Both the position numbers and the translations under genes were made by a program. A model generated the notes under the pieces. The model had not been told where the DNA came from, searched no databases, and saw only the letters and a list, made by a program, of their open reading frames with translations. DNA of 64,000 nucleotides from Micromonospora sp. Llam0 (GTDB taxonomy: Bacteria > Actinomycetota > Actinomycetes > Mycobacteriales > Micromonosporaceae), in contig NZ_RJJY01000001.1 of NCBI RefSeq assembly GCF_003751085.1, forward strand, positions 5,084,001 to 5,148,000, written 5' to 3'. Positions 8,194 to 17,007 of this stretch are shown here, one piece after another; within the stretch, counting starts at the first letter, position 1; each line of letters starts with the position of its first letter.

Positions 8194-9639
8194 TCATCGT
8201 TGGGCAACGGGCACCTCCGGGACGAACACGCCGCAGCCGAGGTAGCGCAGGGCACCGGCGATGACCGGGCCGCGTACCGGTTCGGCGAAGCTGATCCGGC
8301 AGTGCACCAGTGGTCGGGACGGCCGCTGCTTCGGCAGGGTGCCGCGCCGGGGTGCGTTGATCGCGCCGCGCAGCGCCGGTGCGTCGAGCACGGTCACCGA
8401 CACCGGCCGGGGGTAGCCGGCGGTGACGAGCCCGTCGGCGACGATGTCGGCGGCGCTGCGGCTGCGGTTCGGGAAATGGTCCAGCATCATCGGGCTGGCG
8501 GTCACCCATCGTTGTACGCCGGGCGGCGGACCGGTCCACCGGTCGGCGCGCACACCCCAGGTCGTCGGCGGCTCGGCCGGGTCAGCCAGCTGCACCGGGC
8601 CGAACTGGTTGCCGTTGAGCGTCCGGATCGGGTCGTCGCCGGTCGGGCCGAACAGTCCGGCCAGCACCGCCCGGCGGTCGGGGTCGGGTAGGTCGGTGGG
8701 CAGCGCGACGGCGACGCCGAGCAGGTGTCCGTCGGCGTGGCGGTGGCCGACGTCGAGCAGCGGCAGGTACGCCAGGTGCGGCCGGCCGTCGGCGCCGTGC
8801 CCGCTGACCTGGGCCGGCAGCGGGTCGGCCACCCGGTCCATCACGGTACGCCGCAGCAGGCCGGCGACCTGCAGGATCCGGTCGCCGCGGATCGGTACGT
8901 GCCCGCGCCGTACCGGCCACACCAGCAGCGTCCGGTACGGTCCGGTCGCGTCGGCCGGTGGTGGCGGCTCGTCGGGCTCCGGCGGGCTACCCACCGCGTA
9001 CGCGATCGACCGCGCGGTTTCCCAGGCCCGCTGCCCGTTGTCGTATGCGGCGATCAACTGGTCGGCGTAGCCGGGGTACGGCACCCGCAGCTCGATCGAC
9101 CTCGGCGCGCCGAGGCGGGTCGGCTGATACGTCGTCCACCTCGGGCGGTGCGGCACCTGCTCGTCGTGCACGGTGATCTCGACGTTGCCGGTGGACCGGC
9201 CCAGGTACGGCACCCGCCGGGCCAGTCGGGTCAGCCGCCACAACACGCCGTCGTCGGGCTCGGCGGCCGGCCAGACGAACGCGACCCGGTCATCGGCGGG
9301 CAGCGCGCTGCTGCGGCTGCTCGACCGGTTGGTACGGCCCGGCCAGAAGGTGCTGCCCGAATTGGCCTCGGTCGCGTTGGTGACCACGAAGCCGCTGCGG
9401 ACGCTGGTGTGCACGTTGGCTGGTGCGACCGCCGCGACCAGGGGTGGGCCGGCCTGCTCCAGCCAGCGCAGCGCCGCCAGGTCAGCGATCTCGGCCGGAC
9501 TGCCGCTGCCATGCTCGACGGCGGCGACCAGCGCGTTGAACAGGCGTGCCGGATGCGGCGGCCACTCCGGATCGGCGGGTGTGGTCGCCGCCGCGTCGTA
9601 GCGGGCCTGCCTCAGCAGTACGGTGATGCTCAGCGCCAC
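8194..9639 (-). CDS. csb2: Csb2 (GSU0054 family; Cas5-Cas6 fusion of type I-G)
   Basis: A 481-residue protein with the Csb2 signature: N-terminal PEWPPHPARLFNALVAA, then RRVPYLGRSTGNVEI and a conserved C-terminal CRISF strand. In type I-G this protein combines the Cas5 role (holding the crRNA 5' handle) with the Cas6 role (cutting pre-crRNA at the repeat hairpin). The likely substrate is the 7-bp-stem repeats of the array at 2609-3912. The start is GTG 9639, five bases after the csb1 stop. It is the second gene of csb1-csb2-cas3-large subunit, all on the same strand as the array. Confidence 0.92.
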   Translation of the reverse strand: MALSITVLLRQARYDAAATTPADPEWPPHPARLFNALVAAVEHGSGSPAEIADLAALRWLEQAGPPLVAAVAPANVHTSVRSGFVVTNATEANSGSTFWPGRTNRSSSRSSALPADDRVAFVWPAAEPDDGVLWRLTRLARRVPYLGRSTGNVEITVHDEQVPHRPRWTTYQPTRLGAPRSIELRVPYPGYADQLIAAYDNGQRAWETARSIAYAVGSPPEPDEPPPPADATGPYRTLLVWPVRRGHVPIRGDRILQVAGLLRRTVMDRVADPLPAQVSGHGADGRPHLAYLPLLDVGHRHADGHLLGVAVALPTDLPDPDRRAVLAGLFGPTGDDPIRTLNGNQFGPVQLADPAEPPTTWGVRADRWTGPPPGVQRWVTASPMMLDHFPNRSRSAADIVADGLVTAGYPRPVSVTVLDAPALRGAINAPRRGTLPKQRPSRPLVHCRISFAEPVRGPVIAGALRYLGCGVFVPEVPVAQR

Positions 9640-9644
9640 CGGAC

Positions 9645-10823
9645 CTACACCTCTTCTGCTGCGGACTGGGTGAGGGCGTGCCGGATCGCCTCGGCGAGCG
9701 ACGTGATCGGGCTGATCGCGATGACGTCGTCGTCCATCCGGATCCCGGCGGCCGTCGCCCGGCTGCGCAGCTCCCGGAAGGCTTCGATCGCCTCGGCCGT
9801 CGACACGTCGACCGGGTCGAGCGTGCCGCCGTCGCCTTCGAAGGCGACGGTTTCGCGGTGGCGGGTCAGGTCACAGCCGGACCGCAGCCACAGCGAGGCC
9901 CGACCGAAGGCGAGCCGGTCGCCGACCAGGGCCAGGGCGGCGAGCGTCGCCCGAGCTGCGGTCGCCGCTTCGGCCGACGCGTCACCGAAGCGCAGCCGCT
10001 CCAGGCCGGCCAGCGAGATCCAGCCGTACCGCCGGATCTCCCGCACCGTCACCCCGCCGTGCACAGTGTTGGGCGCGATGTGCCCGTGCCCGATCTCGCT
10101 GAGCTTGCCGCCTTTGGCTTTCGTGCCTTCCGGCAGGAAACGCCAGTCGCGCTCGGCTTTGCCCTTGTCGTCGATGGCGCCGGTCAGGTTGACCGGGTCG
10201 ACCTTGCCGGCCCGTCGGTCCCCGATCGACCAGTCGATGCCGAACATCGACGACGAGTAGATGCGGGGGAATTTCGGCCACCGTCCTTTGCGGTGCGAAT
10301 CCCAGGCACCAAAGATCAACGAGTACGGTTCCCGCTGGTACAGCGGGCGTACATCGGTGGCCGAGGTCGAGCGCAGCGCCTTACCGACCGGGCTACGGTC
10401 GAATCGCTCGCCGTCCACGTCGCTGTCGCGCAGGTAGGCGTCGGCGTACCGGTGCGGGAAGTCCAGCGAGGTCAGCCGTACGCCCTCCTCTTTCATGGTC
10501 AGTTCGAAGATCGGCAGGTCGAGGCGACCGCCGTCGCGCGCCGCCAGCAACGCCTCCTCGACCCGGTTGGCCTGCGACGGCACCTGGTCGACGATCACGG
10601 TGTCGCACAACGTCTCGTCGATGAGTCGGCGTTCGACCGCGTACGGCACCGGATCCCGGCCTTCGCGTTGAGCGGCGGCCCTTTCCCGGTCGGGAATCGG
10701 AAACGTCGGCGGCATGATTTTGCCGCCCGGCCCGCCCACCGGCTGGTATACCCCGTTGAACACGATGCCCGCATACGAGCGATCTTCATGAACCGCGTCA
10801 AGCAGGCGGTCAGCAAGCGACAT
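9645..10823 (-). CDS. csb1: Csb1 (GSU0053 family; Cas7 backbone of type I-G)
   Basis: A 392-residue protein beginning MSLADRLLDAVHEDRSYAGI and containing GVYQPVGGPGGKIMPPTFP and VDQVPSQANRVEEALL, which match the Csb1/Cas7 family. It would polymerise along the crRNA to form the Cascade backbone. The ATG at 10823 has GGAG eight bases upstream. The alternative GTG at 10832 directly abuts that Shine-Dalgarno sequence and is less likely. It is the first gene of the cas operon, so the operon promoter should lie in 10824-11119, which is otherwise empty and divergent from the STAND NTPase gene. Confidence 0.92.
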   Translation of the reverse strand: MSLADRLLDAVHEDRSYAGIVFNGVYQPVGGPGGKIMPPTFPIPDRERAAAQREGRDPVPYAVERRLIDETLCDTVIVDQVPSQANRVEEALLAARDGGRLDLPIFELTMKEEGVRLTSLDFPHRYADAYLRDSDVDGERFDRSPVGKALRSTSATDVRPLYQREPYSLIFGAWDSHRKGRWPKFPRIYSSSMFGIDWSIGDRRAGKVDPVNLTGAIDDKGKAERDWRFLPEGTKAKGGKLSEIGHGHIAPNTVHGGVTVREIRRYGWISLAGLERLRFGDASAEAATAARATLAALALVGDRLAFGRASLWLRSGCDLTRHRETVAFEGDGGTLDPVDVSTAEAIEAFRELRSRATAAGIRMDDDVIAISPITSLAEAIRHALTQSAAEEV

Positions 10824-11119
10824 CAGTGGCACTCCATAAGTGACGTGAAACGCGATTGAACATGTCTACCCCACAGGTCCGACATTCTGTCGAACGGGGA
10901 CAAGGTCCCTGCCACCACAGCCGCCGCGTTGAGGCGCCACCTCGGCCGGACCGCGGCGCCTTGTAGACCTCCGTCTACCTTGATCTCCAACGGCGCCGGC
11001 CAGTGACCGCTTGCTGACTCCTCCATTGCGCACCGTAAACGCCTCCCGCAGACTGGTACGACCTTCGCGACGTCGAAGGCGTTGACCGCCCTTCTGGTGC
11101 TTAAGGTGGCGTCACGGCT
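10824..11119. promoter_or_regulatory. Divergent intergenic region, cas operon / STAND operon
   Basis: These 296 bases separate two operons that start away from each other, csb1 leftwards and the STAND NTPase rightwards. A 67-codon minus-strand open frame here looks non-coding. The segment must hold both promoters, and any shared control of the two putative immune systems would act here. No clear palindrome was found by eye. Confidence 0.4.
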
Positions 11120-13234
11120 GTGGATGGCATCACCGCTGGTGTCAACGAGCTACTCGGCCTGCTCTCCGCACTGCTGGCGGTCATCGCGGCGGCACTCGCC
11201 CTGCCCCCGTTGATCGGACGATGGCGGCGTGGCGGACGGCCGAGGCGTCAACCACCCAAGATCCTCCTGCCGTCACGCACCCAGCTCGTCGACCGCACCG
11301 ACGAGGTTGCTCAGGTCCTGCAGCATCTCGACCGGGGCGAATACCTCGTCTCCATCGAGGGCAGCATTGGCGTCGGAAAGAGCGCGCTGGCCACCGAGGT
11401 GGCCCACCGGCTCGCCGAACGACGCACCGGCCGGCAGCAAGCACGGGGATACACCTCGCTCGTCTGGTTCGACGCGCACAACGGCGCGCTCGGCCTTGCC
11501 GATCTCGCTCGTACGCTCGGGCTGGCCGCCGGCGACCCGACTCTGTCCGCGGCACCAGCCGAACACAAGGCAGAGGTGCTGCGCGCGTTTCTCGCCGATC
11601 ACCCTGCGGTACTGGTCATCGACAATCTCCGGCTCAGCGCGACGGACGCCCACCACCTGGTCGGCTTTCTACGGACCCTGCCGAGTGGATCCCTCGCCAT
11701 CGTCAGTGCCAACACGCCGGGCCGGCTGCCGGCGCCGCGGGTGATGCTCCAGGAACTTCAACAGAAATACACAGAGGAGCTGCTGATCCGCGAGGCGACC
11801 CGGCGCGGCGTGACCGACATTCTCAACGCCGATCGAGCGACGCTGGCGCGCCTGCACGAGCTGCTGGGCGGGAACCCGCGAGCGATCGAGCTCTTCGCCC
11901 TGGCGTGTTCACACGAGGGCCGGAGTTTCTCCATGAGATTACGTCAGCTGGAAGCCGGATCCGCACAGCTGACTGACGCGTTGTTCACTGTGGTGTGGCA
12001 TGACGTCAGTGCGGCCGGGCGAAGCCTGCTGAGCGTTTGCGCATTCCTCAGCGGAAGCGCGAACGCGGAGCAACTGTGCGTTGCGCTCCATCTGCCGCAG
12101 GACGAGGTTGAGGACCTCGCGGAACGCTTGTGGTCGGACGGGCTGATCTCCTCACATCAGCGGCATGACACCACCTTCTACACCTGCTCGGCGGCGCTGC
12201 GTCTGTTCGTACTCAACCACACGCCGGAAGCACAGCTCAACGAAATCGCCATCTGCCTCGCCGACCACTTCATCAGTCGGTTCGGCCAGCACTGGGAGGA
12301 TGCTTCCGGCGCCGAATCCCACCTCGACGCCATCCGACTGCTGATCCGGGAGCGGCACCACAACAGAGCGTTCGAGCAGAGCTTCAGACTCTTCGAAGTC
12401 ACCCTCGACATCTTCTTCACGCTAGGGCTCTTCGACGATCGGATCGACCTCGGCTGGGTGGCCTACGAGGCGGCGACGGCACGCGGGAAGGGCGAGGAAC
12501 GCTCGCTCGCGTTGTCCGTGATCTCGTCGACGCATGCTATCCGGGGCGAAGAGGCAGCCGCAGCCCGTACCGCCGATCTCGGCCTCCGCATCGCCCGCGA
12601 GATCGGTTCGGTCAAGGAAATCGCACGTCAGCTCAGATGTGTCGGGTTCCAGCTCTTCCGAGCCGGGAAGGCGGTCGAGGCACTGGCTGTCGTCAAGAAC
12701 GCCGGTGAGGACGCCGAGGTGATGGCCCGGTCCGCCGGCGACTTCAACAATATGATCGACATTCAGTCGCTGGTCGGGGCCGCCTACTGGCATCTGGGTC
12801 GACTCGATCAGTGTGCACAGACCGTCCGGCGGTTCCTCGACTCATGTGAAGAACTGCCCTGGGAGCGGGGCAAGGCCTACGCGATTCGTGATCTCGCCGA
12901 AGTCAGCATGATGGGTGGCGCTTTTCAGGACGCCATGCTGCTCCTCGATCAGGCACGCCGCATCGCTGTCACGTACCGCGATGTACGCCAGTTGGTGAGA
13001 GTCGACCTGACGGATGCTCGCCTACACCTATTCCAAGGTCGGATGATAAGGGCCAGGAGGTACGCACTCCGGGCTGCCGCCGACGCCCACAGCTTGTCGC
13101 TGATCGGCGAGCAGGCCGAGGCGGAGGCAGTAGCAAGGTATGCAGTCCGCGCCCTGGTCTGGCCGTGGTTGTGGGTTGTGGCGTTCCGGAAACCAAGAAT
13201 CCGGTTCACCGAAATGACCGTAGGTGGCGATTGA
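11120..13234 (+). CDS. Membrane-anchored STAND (NB-ARC-like) NTPase with helical-repeat C terminus
   Basis: A 704-residue protein. Residues about 5-33 form a hydrophobic anchor (LLGLLSALLAVIAAALALPP) followed by a basic RWRRGGRPRRQ stop-transfer patch. Then comes a STAND NTPase core with Walker A IEGSIGVGKSALA (Lys87), Walker B AVLVIDNL (about 162-170) and a GGNPRAIELFAL helix typical of the NB-ARC/AP-ATPase GxP motif. Beyond about residue 400 the chain is alpha-helical with TPR-like pairs (EERSLALSVISSTHAIRGEE; GAAYWHLGRLDQCAQTVRRF). STAND proteins are ATP-dependent switches that oligomerise on sensing a ligand through their repeats. The start is GTG 11120 with AAGGTGG upstream. It is the first gene of a five-gene operon including a caspase-like protein, so a sensing role is inferred. 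Confidence 0.85.
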   Translation: MDGITAGVNELLGLLSALLAVIAAALALPPLIGRWRRGGRPRRQPPKILLPSRTQLVDRTDEVAQVLQHLDRGEYLVSIEGSIGVGKSALATEVAHRLAERRTGRQQARGYTSLVWFDAHNGALGLADLARTLGLAAGDPTLSAAPAEHKAEVLRAFLADHPAVLVIDNLRLSATDAHHLVGFLRTLPSGSLAIVSANTPGRLPAPRVMLQELQQKYTEELLIREATRRGVTDILNADRATLARLHELLGGNPRAIELFALACSHEGRSFSMRLRQLEAGSAQLTDALFTVVWHDVSAAGRSLLSVCAFLSGSANAEQLCVALHLPQDEVEDLAERLWSDGLISSHQRHDTTFYTCSAALRLFVLNHTPEAQLNEIAICLADHFISRFGQHWEDASGAESHLDAIRLLIRERHHNRAFEQSFRLFEVTLDIFFTLGLFDDRIDLGWVAYEAATARGKGEERSLALSVISSTHAIRGEEAAAARTADLGLRIAREIGSVKEIARQLRCVGFQLFRAGKAVEALAVVKNAGEDAEVMARSAGDFNNMIDIQSLVGAAYWHLGRLDQCAQTVRRFLDSCEELPWERGKAYAIRDLAEVSMMGGAFQDAMLLLDQARRIAVTYRDVRQLVRVDLTDARLHLFQGRMIRARRYALRAAADAHSLSLIGEQAEAEAVARYAVRALVWPWLWVVAFRKPRIRFTEMTVGGD

Positions 13235-13257
13235 CATACACCGGGAGGGCTCAGAGC

Positions 13258-14031
13258 ATGCCAGCTACAGCGGAGGAGTTGCGGTATCGCGTCAGTGTCG
13301 AAGATGACGAACTCGCAACGGTGGTCACGCAGCCGACAGGTAACGCGGTGAGCTGCATGGTACTGATGCTGCACGGTGGACCCGGCGGAGAGAAGGACGG
13401 ACCCGAGCAGCTGTACGCGAATCTTGCTCGGCAACTCGCCGAGCTTGGCATCGCGTCGGTGCGGTTCGACTTCAGGGGCTGCGGCGAGAGCACCGGCCGC
13501 TACCGCGACATGACCATCCGTCGGCAGGTCCATGAGATGCGCGCGGTGCGGGAGTTCGTCGACGAGAGATTCCGGCCGGGCGCGTGGGTGTTGATCGGCG
13601 AGAGTTTTGGGGCCACCATCGGCCTGAGCGACCTCGATCCGGCGTACAAGGCGATTGTCATGCTGTGGCCGGCCATCTGGCTGTTGGACGGCACCTTCGA
13701 GTCCTATCTGAACCCGGAGCACCTCGAATCCGCCGAACGCGAAGGCTTCTCCGAGATCGACGGCGAGCAGATCGGCTTGGACTTCCTCCACGAACTACAG
13801 CAGGTCGTAGATGTCAGTGCGCCGCTGGTCGATCTTGCCACACCGGTGTTGTTCATTCACGGCACGGCCGACCGGGAGGTACCTTTCCAACAGAGCGTGC
13901 GAGCGGCCGAGCTCGTCGGCGGAGCGAGGAAGGTGGTTGTCATCAACGACGGCGACCATTGCCTGGAACGGCCGCACGAAAGAGAAATCGTCCACCGCGA
14001 GACGGTGACATGGATCGCGGCTCACCTCTGA
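13258..14031 (+). CDS. Alpha/beta-hydrolase (serine hydrolase)
   Basis: A 257-residue alpha/beta hydrolase. The oxyanion region is LMLHGGPGGEKDG, followed by VRFDFRGCGESTG, the nucleophile elbow GESFGA (Ser116), acid FIHGTADREVP (Asp205) and base NDGDHCLERP (His234), so the complete triad is present. The closest general type is the dipeptidyl-peptidase/acylpeptidase-like or serine aminopeptidase-like hydrolases. The substrate (peptide, ester or lipid) is unknown. GGAGGG lies eight bases before ATG 13258. It starts 23 bases after the STAND gene and overlaps the caspase/FGE gene by 22 bases, so the three are translationally coupled. In this setting it could be an effector or a processing enzyme (inference). 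Confidence 0.88.
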   Translation: MPATAEELRYRVSVEDDELATVVTQPTGNAVSCMVLMLHGGPGGEKDGPEQLYANLARQLAELGIASVRFDFRGCGESTGRYRDMTIRRQVHEMRAVREFVDERFRPGAWVLIGESFGATIGLSDLDPAYKAIVMLWPAIWLLDGTFESYLNPEHLESAEREGFSEIDGEQIGLDFLHELQQVVDVSAPLVDLATPVLFIHGTADREVPFQQSVRAAELVGGARKVVVINDGDHCLERPHEREIVHRETVTWIAAHL

Positions 14032-15728
14032 CAGTCGGAGCACTCTTTCTCGCACCCCAGCAGTCCTCGGCCTTTCCCGCCATCCCCGGCCAACGCGGTA
14101 GCAGGACCGGCGGGGACCTCCAGTGGCAGCTGGGTCAGCACTTCGACGTGCGCTCAATCGTGCTCAGGGCCGGGCAGTTCGGCAGTCCGACCAGCGCGCT
14201 CCGGGCAGTCAGAGCCGCAGCTCAGGATCTTGACGGCGTCGGCATGCTGCTCGTGGCGTTGGCCGGTCACGTCGCTCACTTCGAACGCACGACCGGTGAC
14301 CTGGTGTCCCTCGTACTCCCGAACTCGGTGCCGGGTCGTCCCGGCAGCATGTTGCCGATGGCCGACCTGATCGCCGAGCTGCATGGCTACGACGCGACAG
14401 GAAGCGTCGTGATCTGCGCCGATCTCACCACGGCGCCGAGCGGGAGCGTACCGCTGTCGCCGATACCCGGCGTACACCTGCTCGCGTCCATCCCCGGGCC
14501 GACAGTCGCAGTCGGGCGCACCTGCCACGACGCCCTCGCCGCCGAACTCGGCGACCTGGCCGCTTCCGGCGAGCTCCGGCCGCTGAACGAGGTCCTGCAC
14601 CGTGCGGCGGACCGCGCCCGGGCCAGCGGCGTAGCGGTGCACGTCAGCGCCCTTGACCGACCGATAGTTCTCAGCGCGAAGTACCCCGAGGAACAGCTGC
14701 CCGACTACGTGCGCGAGGACCTCTACTCACCCCACGCAGGGTCGCGTCTCGACGCCGTCACCGAGCTGGCCGCTCTCGCGCCCAGCAGCGCACACGCGCG
14801 GGTCTGCCTGCAGCGGGTCGCCACCCACGACAGCGCCGACGAGGTACGCAGCTATGCGGAATCCATGAGCCGCCAGGCCGAGCAGCCCACGCTGCAGGAA
14901 CTACTCGACAACGGGCGGATCTCGGCCACCGGGATCAGCGACGCGCTGCACCGGCCGGCGCTGCCCGACTTCGTGCCCCACTCCGGCGGCGAGGTCGTCA
15001 TCGGCCTCGATCCGCCGGACAGCAGGTTCAGTTCGTGCCGACCCCGGCATCTGCTCCGACTCCCGCCGTTCGAGCTGGCCCGCACGGTGGTGACCAACAG
15101 CCAGTACCTGGCGTTCGTCGCCGTCGCCGGTGGACCCTGCCCCGAGCACTGGGCCACCGGTGACAACCTGTGGGATGAGCCCAGCCTGCCGGTGGTGATG
15201 GTGTCCTGGCACGACGCCGTCCGTTACTGCGACTGGCTCACCCGACGGCTGCGGGCCGTCGGCCGGCTGACCGCAGACCAGCGTGTCGTGCTGCCCAGCG
15301 AAGCCGAGTGGGAGTACGCCGCCAGCAACGGGCGGGGCGATCCCTACCCGTGGGGTAGCGCCGCCGACCCTCGCGGTCGCCGGACGAACATCCGCGCCAC
15401 CGGCCTCGACGTGGTCGTCGCGCCGGGCCGGTTCTCGCCCCAGGGCGACAGCGCGGCAGGGTGCCAGGACCTGATCGGCAACGTCTCGGAGTGGACCCGC
15501 AGCAGGTGGGGAACCTCGGGACGGCTACCGACCTTTCACTACCCGTACCAGGCCGACGATGGTCGGGAAGCTAACGGCCCGTTACCCGACGCGCGGTACG
15601 TCATCCGCGGCGGTGCCTACTACTACGGTAGGGAGTGCGCCAATTCCTACACTCGCAATCAGCGGCTCGCTACCCAACGACATCCGGCGACCGGATTCCG
15701 GGTCGCGGTCGTCCGGCGTACGGGATAG
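14010..15728 (+). CDS. Caspase-like peptidase domain fused to formylglycine-generating-enzyme-like (SUMF1/FGE) domain
   Basis: A 572-residue fusion. Residues about 8-150 resemble a caspase/CHAT-type fold: opening strand VGALFLAP, then LLVALAGHVAHF with candidate catalytic His87, then GSVVICADLTT with candidate Cys136. The spacing fits a caspase His-Cys dyad. A short helical, HEAT-like stretch follows (about 235-290). From about 325 there is an FGE/sulfatase-modifying-factor-like domain: LPPFELARTVVTNSQYLAFV, PVVMVSWHDAVRYCDWL, LPSEAEWEYAASNG, DLIGNVSEWTRS, YVIRGGAYY and TGFRVAVV. These FGE-like domains are often non-catalytic binding modules. ATG 14010 lies inside the hydrolase gene. The FGE assignment is secure. 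The caspase assignment rests on motif order and needs a profile search. Confidence 0.8.
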   Translation: MDRGSPLTVGALFLAPQQSSAFPAIPGQRGSRTGGDLQWQLGQHFDVRSIVLRAGQFGSPTSALRAVRAAAQDLDGVGMLLVALAGHVAHFERTTGDLVSLVLPNSVPGRPGSMLPMADLIAELHGYDATGSVVICADLTTAPSGSVPLSPIPGVHLLASIPGPTVAVGRTCHDALAAELGDLAASGELRPLNEVLHRAADRARASGVAVHVSALDRPIVLSAKYPEEQLPDYVREDLYSPHAGSRLDAVTELAALAPSSAHARVCLQRVATHDSADEVRSYAESMSRQAEQPTLQELLDNGRISATGISDALHRPALPDFVPHSGGEVVIGLDPPDSRFSSCRPRHLLRLPPFELARTVVTNSQYLAFVAVAGGPCPEHWATGDNLWDEPSLPVVMVSWHDAVRYCDWLTRRLRAVGRLTADQRVVLPSEAEWEYAASNGRGDPYPWGSAADPRGRRTNIRATGLDVVVAPGRFSPQGDSAAGCQDLIGNVSEWTRSRWGTSGRLPTFHYPYQADDGREANGPLPDARYVIRGGAYYYGRECANSYTRNQRLATQRHPATGFRVAVVRRTG

Positions 15729-15738
15729 CCGGGCGACG

Positions 15739-17007
15739 GTGGGTGCCGACTCGTTCCCGGCCGAGGAACCGGTCCTGGGTCCTGGGATCTCCGAGGCCGT
15801 CGAGTGGGCGGGGCTGGTCGTCGCCGAGGCTCGCGGCATGCATCTGATCCGGCCGGACGGCAGCCGCGTCACGGATCTCATGGGTGCCGCCGGCGTCAAC
15901 CTGCTCGGTCACTCGCACCCCGGCTACGTCCGGGCGATGGCAGGTCAGCTGCAACGCTGGATGATCGGCGCGCACGGCTCGGACGCCCGGCGGGACATGG
16001 GGCGGCAGCTTCAGCGTCTGTTGCCCGAACAGCTCAACCGCATCCAGCTCTACAGCAGCGGCAGCGAAGCAGTCGAGGCCGCCCTCCGGCTGGCGAAGTC
16101 CGCCACCGGACGGTACGAGATCCTGTCGTTCTGGCAGTCGTTCCATGGCCGGACCATGGGTAGCCTCGCCCACACCAGCGGTGCCCGCAACGGCCTCGGC
16201 CCGCCGGCGCCTGGAAGCATCAGCGCCCCGTACGCCGACTGCGCCCGATGTCCCCTGCGCCTGTCCTATCCCAGCTGCGACTTCGCCTGCGTCGACCTGG
16301 CACGCGACGTCCTGCGGGAGCAGTCCAGCGGCGCACTCGCCGCCGTCCTCGTCGAGCCGGTACAGGGCCGGGCCGGCAACGTGTCGCCGCCAGCGGGTTA
16401 TCTGGCCCGGCTCAGGCAACTCGCCGACGAGCACGGAGCGTTGCTCATCGCCGACGAGTCGATGACTGGCATGGGTCGTACCGGCGAGGTCTTCGCCAGC
16501 GACCACCCGGACGTACGCCCGGACATCATGGTGCTCGGCAAAGGGCTCGGTAACGGTTATCCGGTGTCCGCGGTCTGCTCGTCGCTGGAACTCATGGAAC
16601 GCGGACCGTTCGGCGCACCCAGCGCGAGTTCGTCGAGCTACGGCGGGTTCCCCCTGGCCTGTCGGGCCGTCGCGGTTGTCGCCGAGACCGTGCGGGAGCA
16701 GGGTCTGGCCGGTCGGGCGCGCCTGCTCGGCGAACGGCTGCTCGCTCGGCTCTCGGAGTCCCTGGTCGATCTTCCGCTGGTCGCCGAGGTGCGCGGCCGG
16801 GGCCTCGCGATCGGGATCGAGTTGGACGTCGCCGACAAGGGGCAACTGCGCCACGTCTTCCAACGGTTGCTCAGCGCCGGGGTCCTGGTCATGACCGGAG
16901 GGCGTACGCTCCGGTTGTACCCGCCGCTGACCGCTGACGAGACCGAACTGATGGCGGCTGCCGACACCCTGTCCGAAGTGCTCCGACGGCACTGGGACGG
17001 GCAATGA
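15739..17007 (+). CDS. Class III (PLP-dependent) aminotransferase
   Basis: A 422-residue fold-type I enzyme of the class III aminotransferase family (the ornithine/acetylornithine/GABA aminotransferase group). It has GHSHPGYVRAM, YSSGSEAVEAALRLAK for the phosphate-binding turn, FHGRTMGSLAHT, the cofactor Asp in LLIADESMTGMGRTG and the PLP lysine in VLGKGLGNGYPVS (Lys268). The substrate cannot be read from sequence. GTG 15739, ten bases after the preceding stop, is chosen because the fold starts soon after. Upstream in-frame sequence overlaps the FGE domain and is not family-like. It overlaps the following oxidoreductase gene by ATGA. Confidence 0.88.
   Translation: MGADSFPAEEPVLGPGISEAVEWAGLVVAEARGMHLIRPDGSRVTDLMGAAGVNLLGHSHPGYVRAMAGQLQRWMIGAHGSDARRDMGRQLQRLLPEQLNRIQLYSSGSEAVEAALRLAKSATGRYEILSFWQSFHGRTMGSLAHTSGARNGLGPPAPGSISAPYADCARCPLRLSYPSCDFACVDLARDVLREQSSGALAAVLVEPVQGRAGNVSPPAGYLARLRQLADEHGALLIADESMTGMGRTGEVFASDHPDVRPDIMVLGKGLGNGYPVSAVCSSLELMERGPFGAPSASSSSYGGFPLACRAVAVVAETVREQGLAGRARLLGERLLARLSESLVDLPLVAEVRGRGLAIGIELDVADKGQLRHVFQRLLSAGVLVMTGGRTLRLYPPLTADETELMAAADTLSEVLRRHWDGQ

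Noticed and set aside
7137..10859. Several 375-511-codon plus-strand open frames opposite the cas operon
   Set aside because: Antisense to csb1, csb2 and cas3, which have clear family motifs; the plus-strand frames have none.
10823..11026. 67-codon minus-strand open frame upstream of csb1
   Set aside because: No Shine-Dalgarno sequence, no family resemblance, and it occupies the divergent promoter region.
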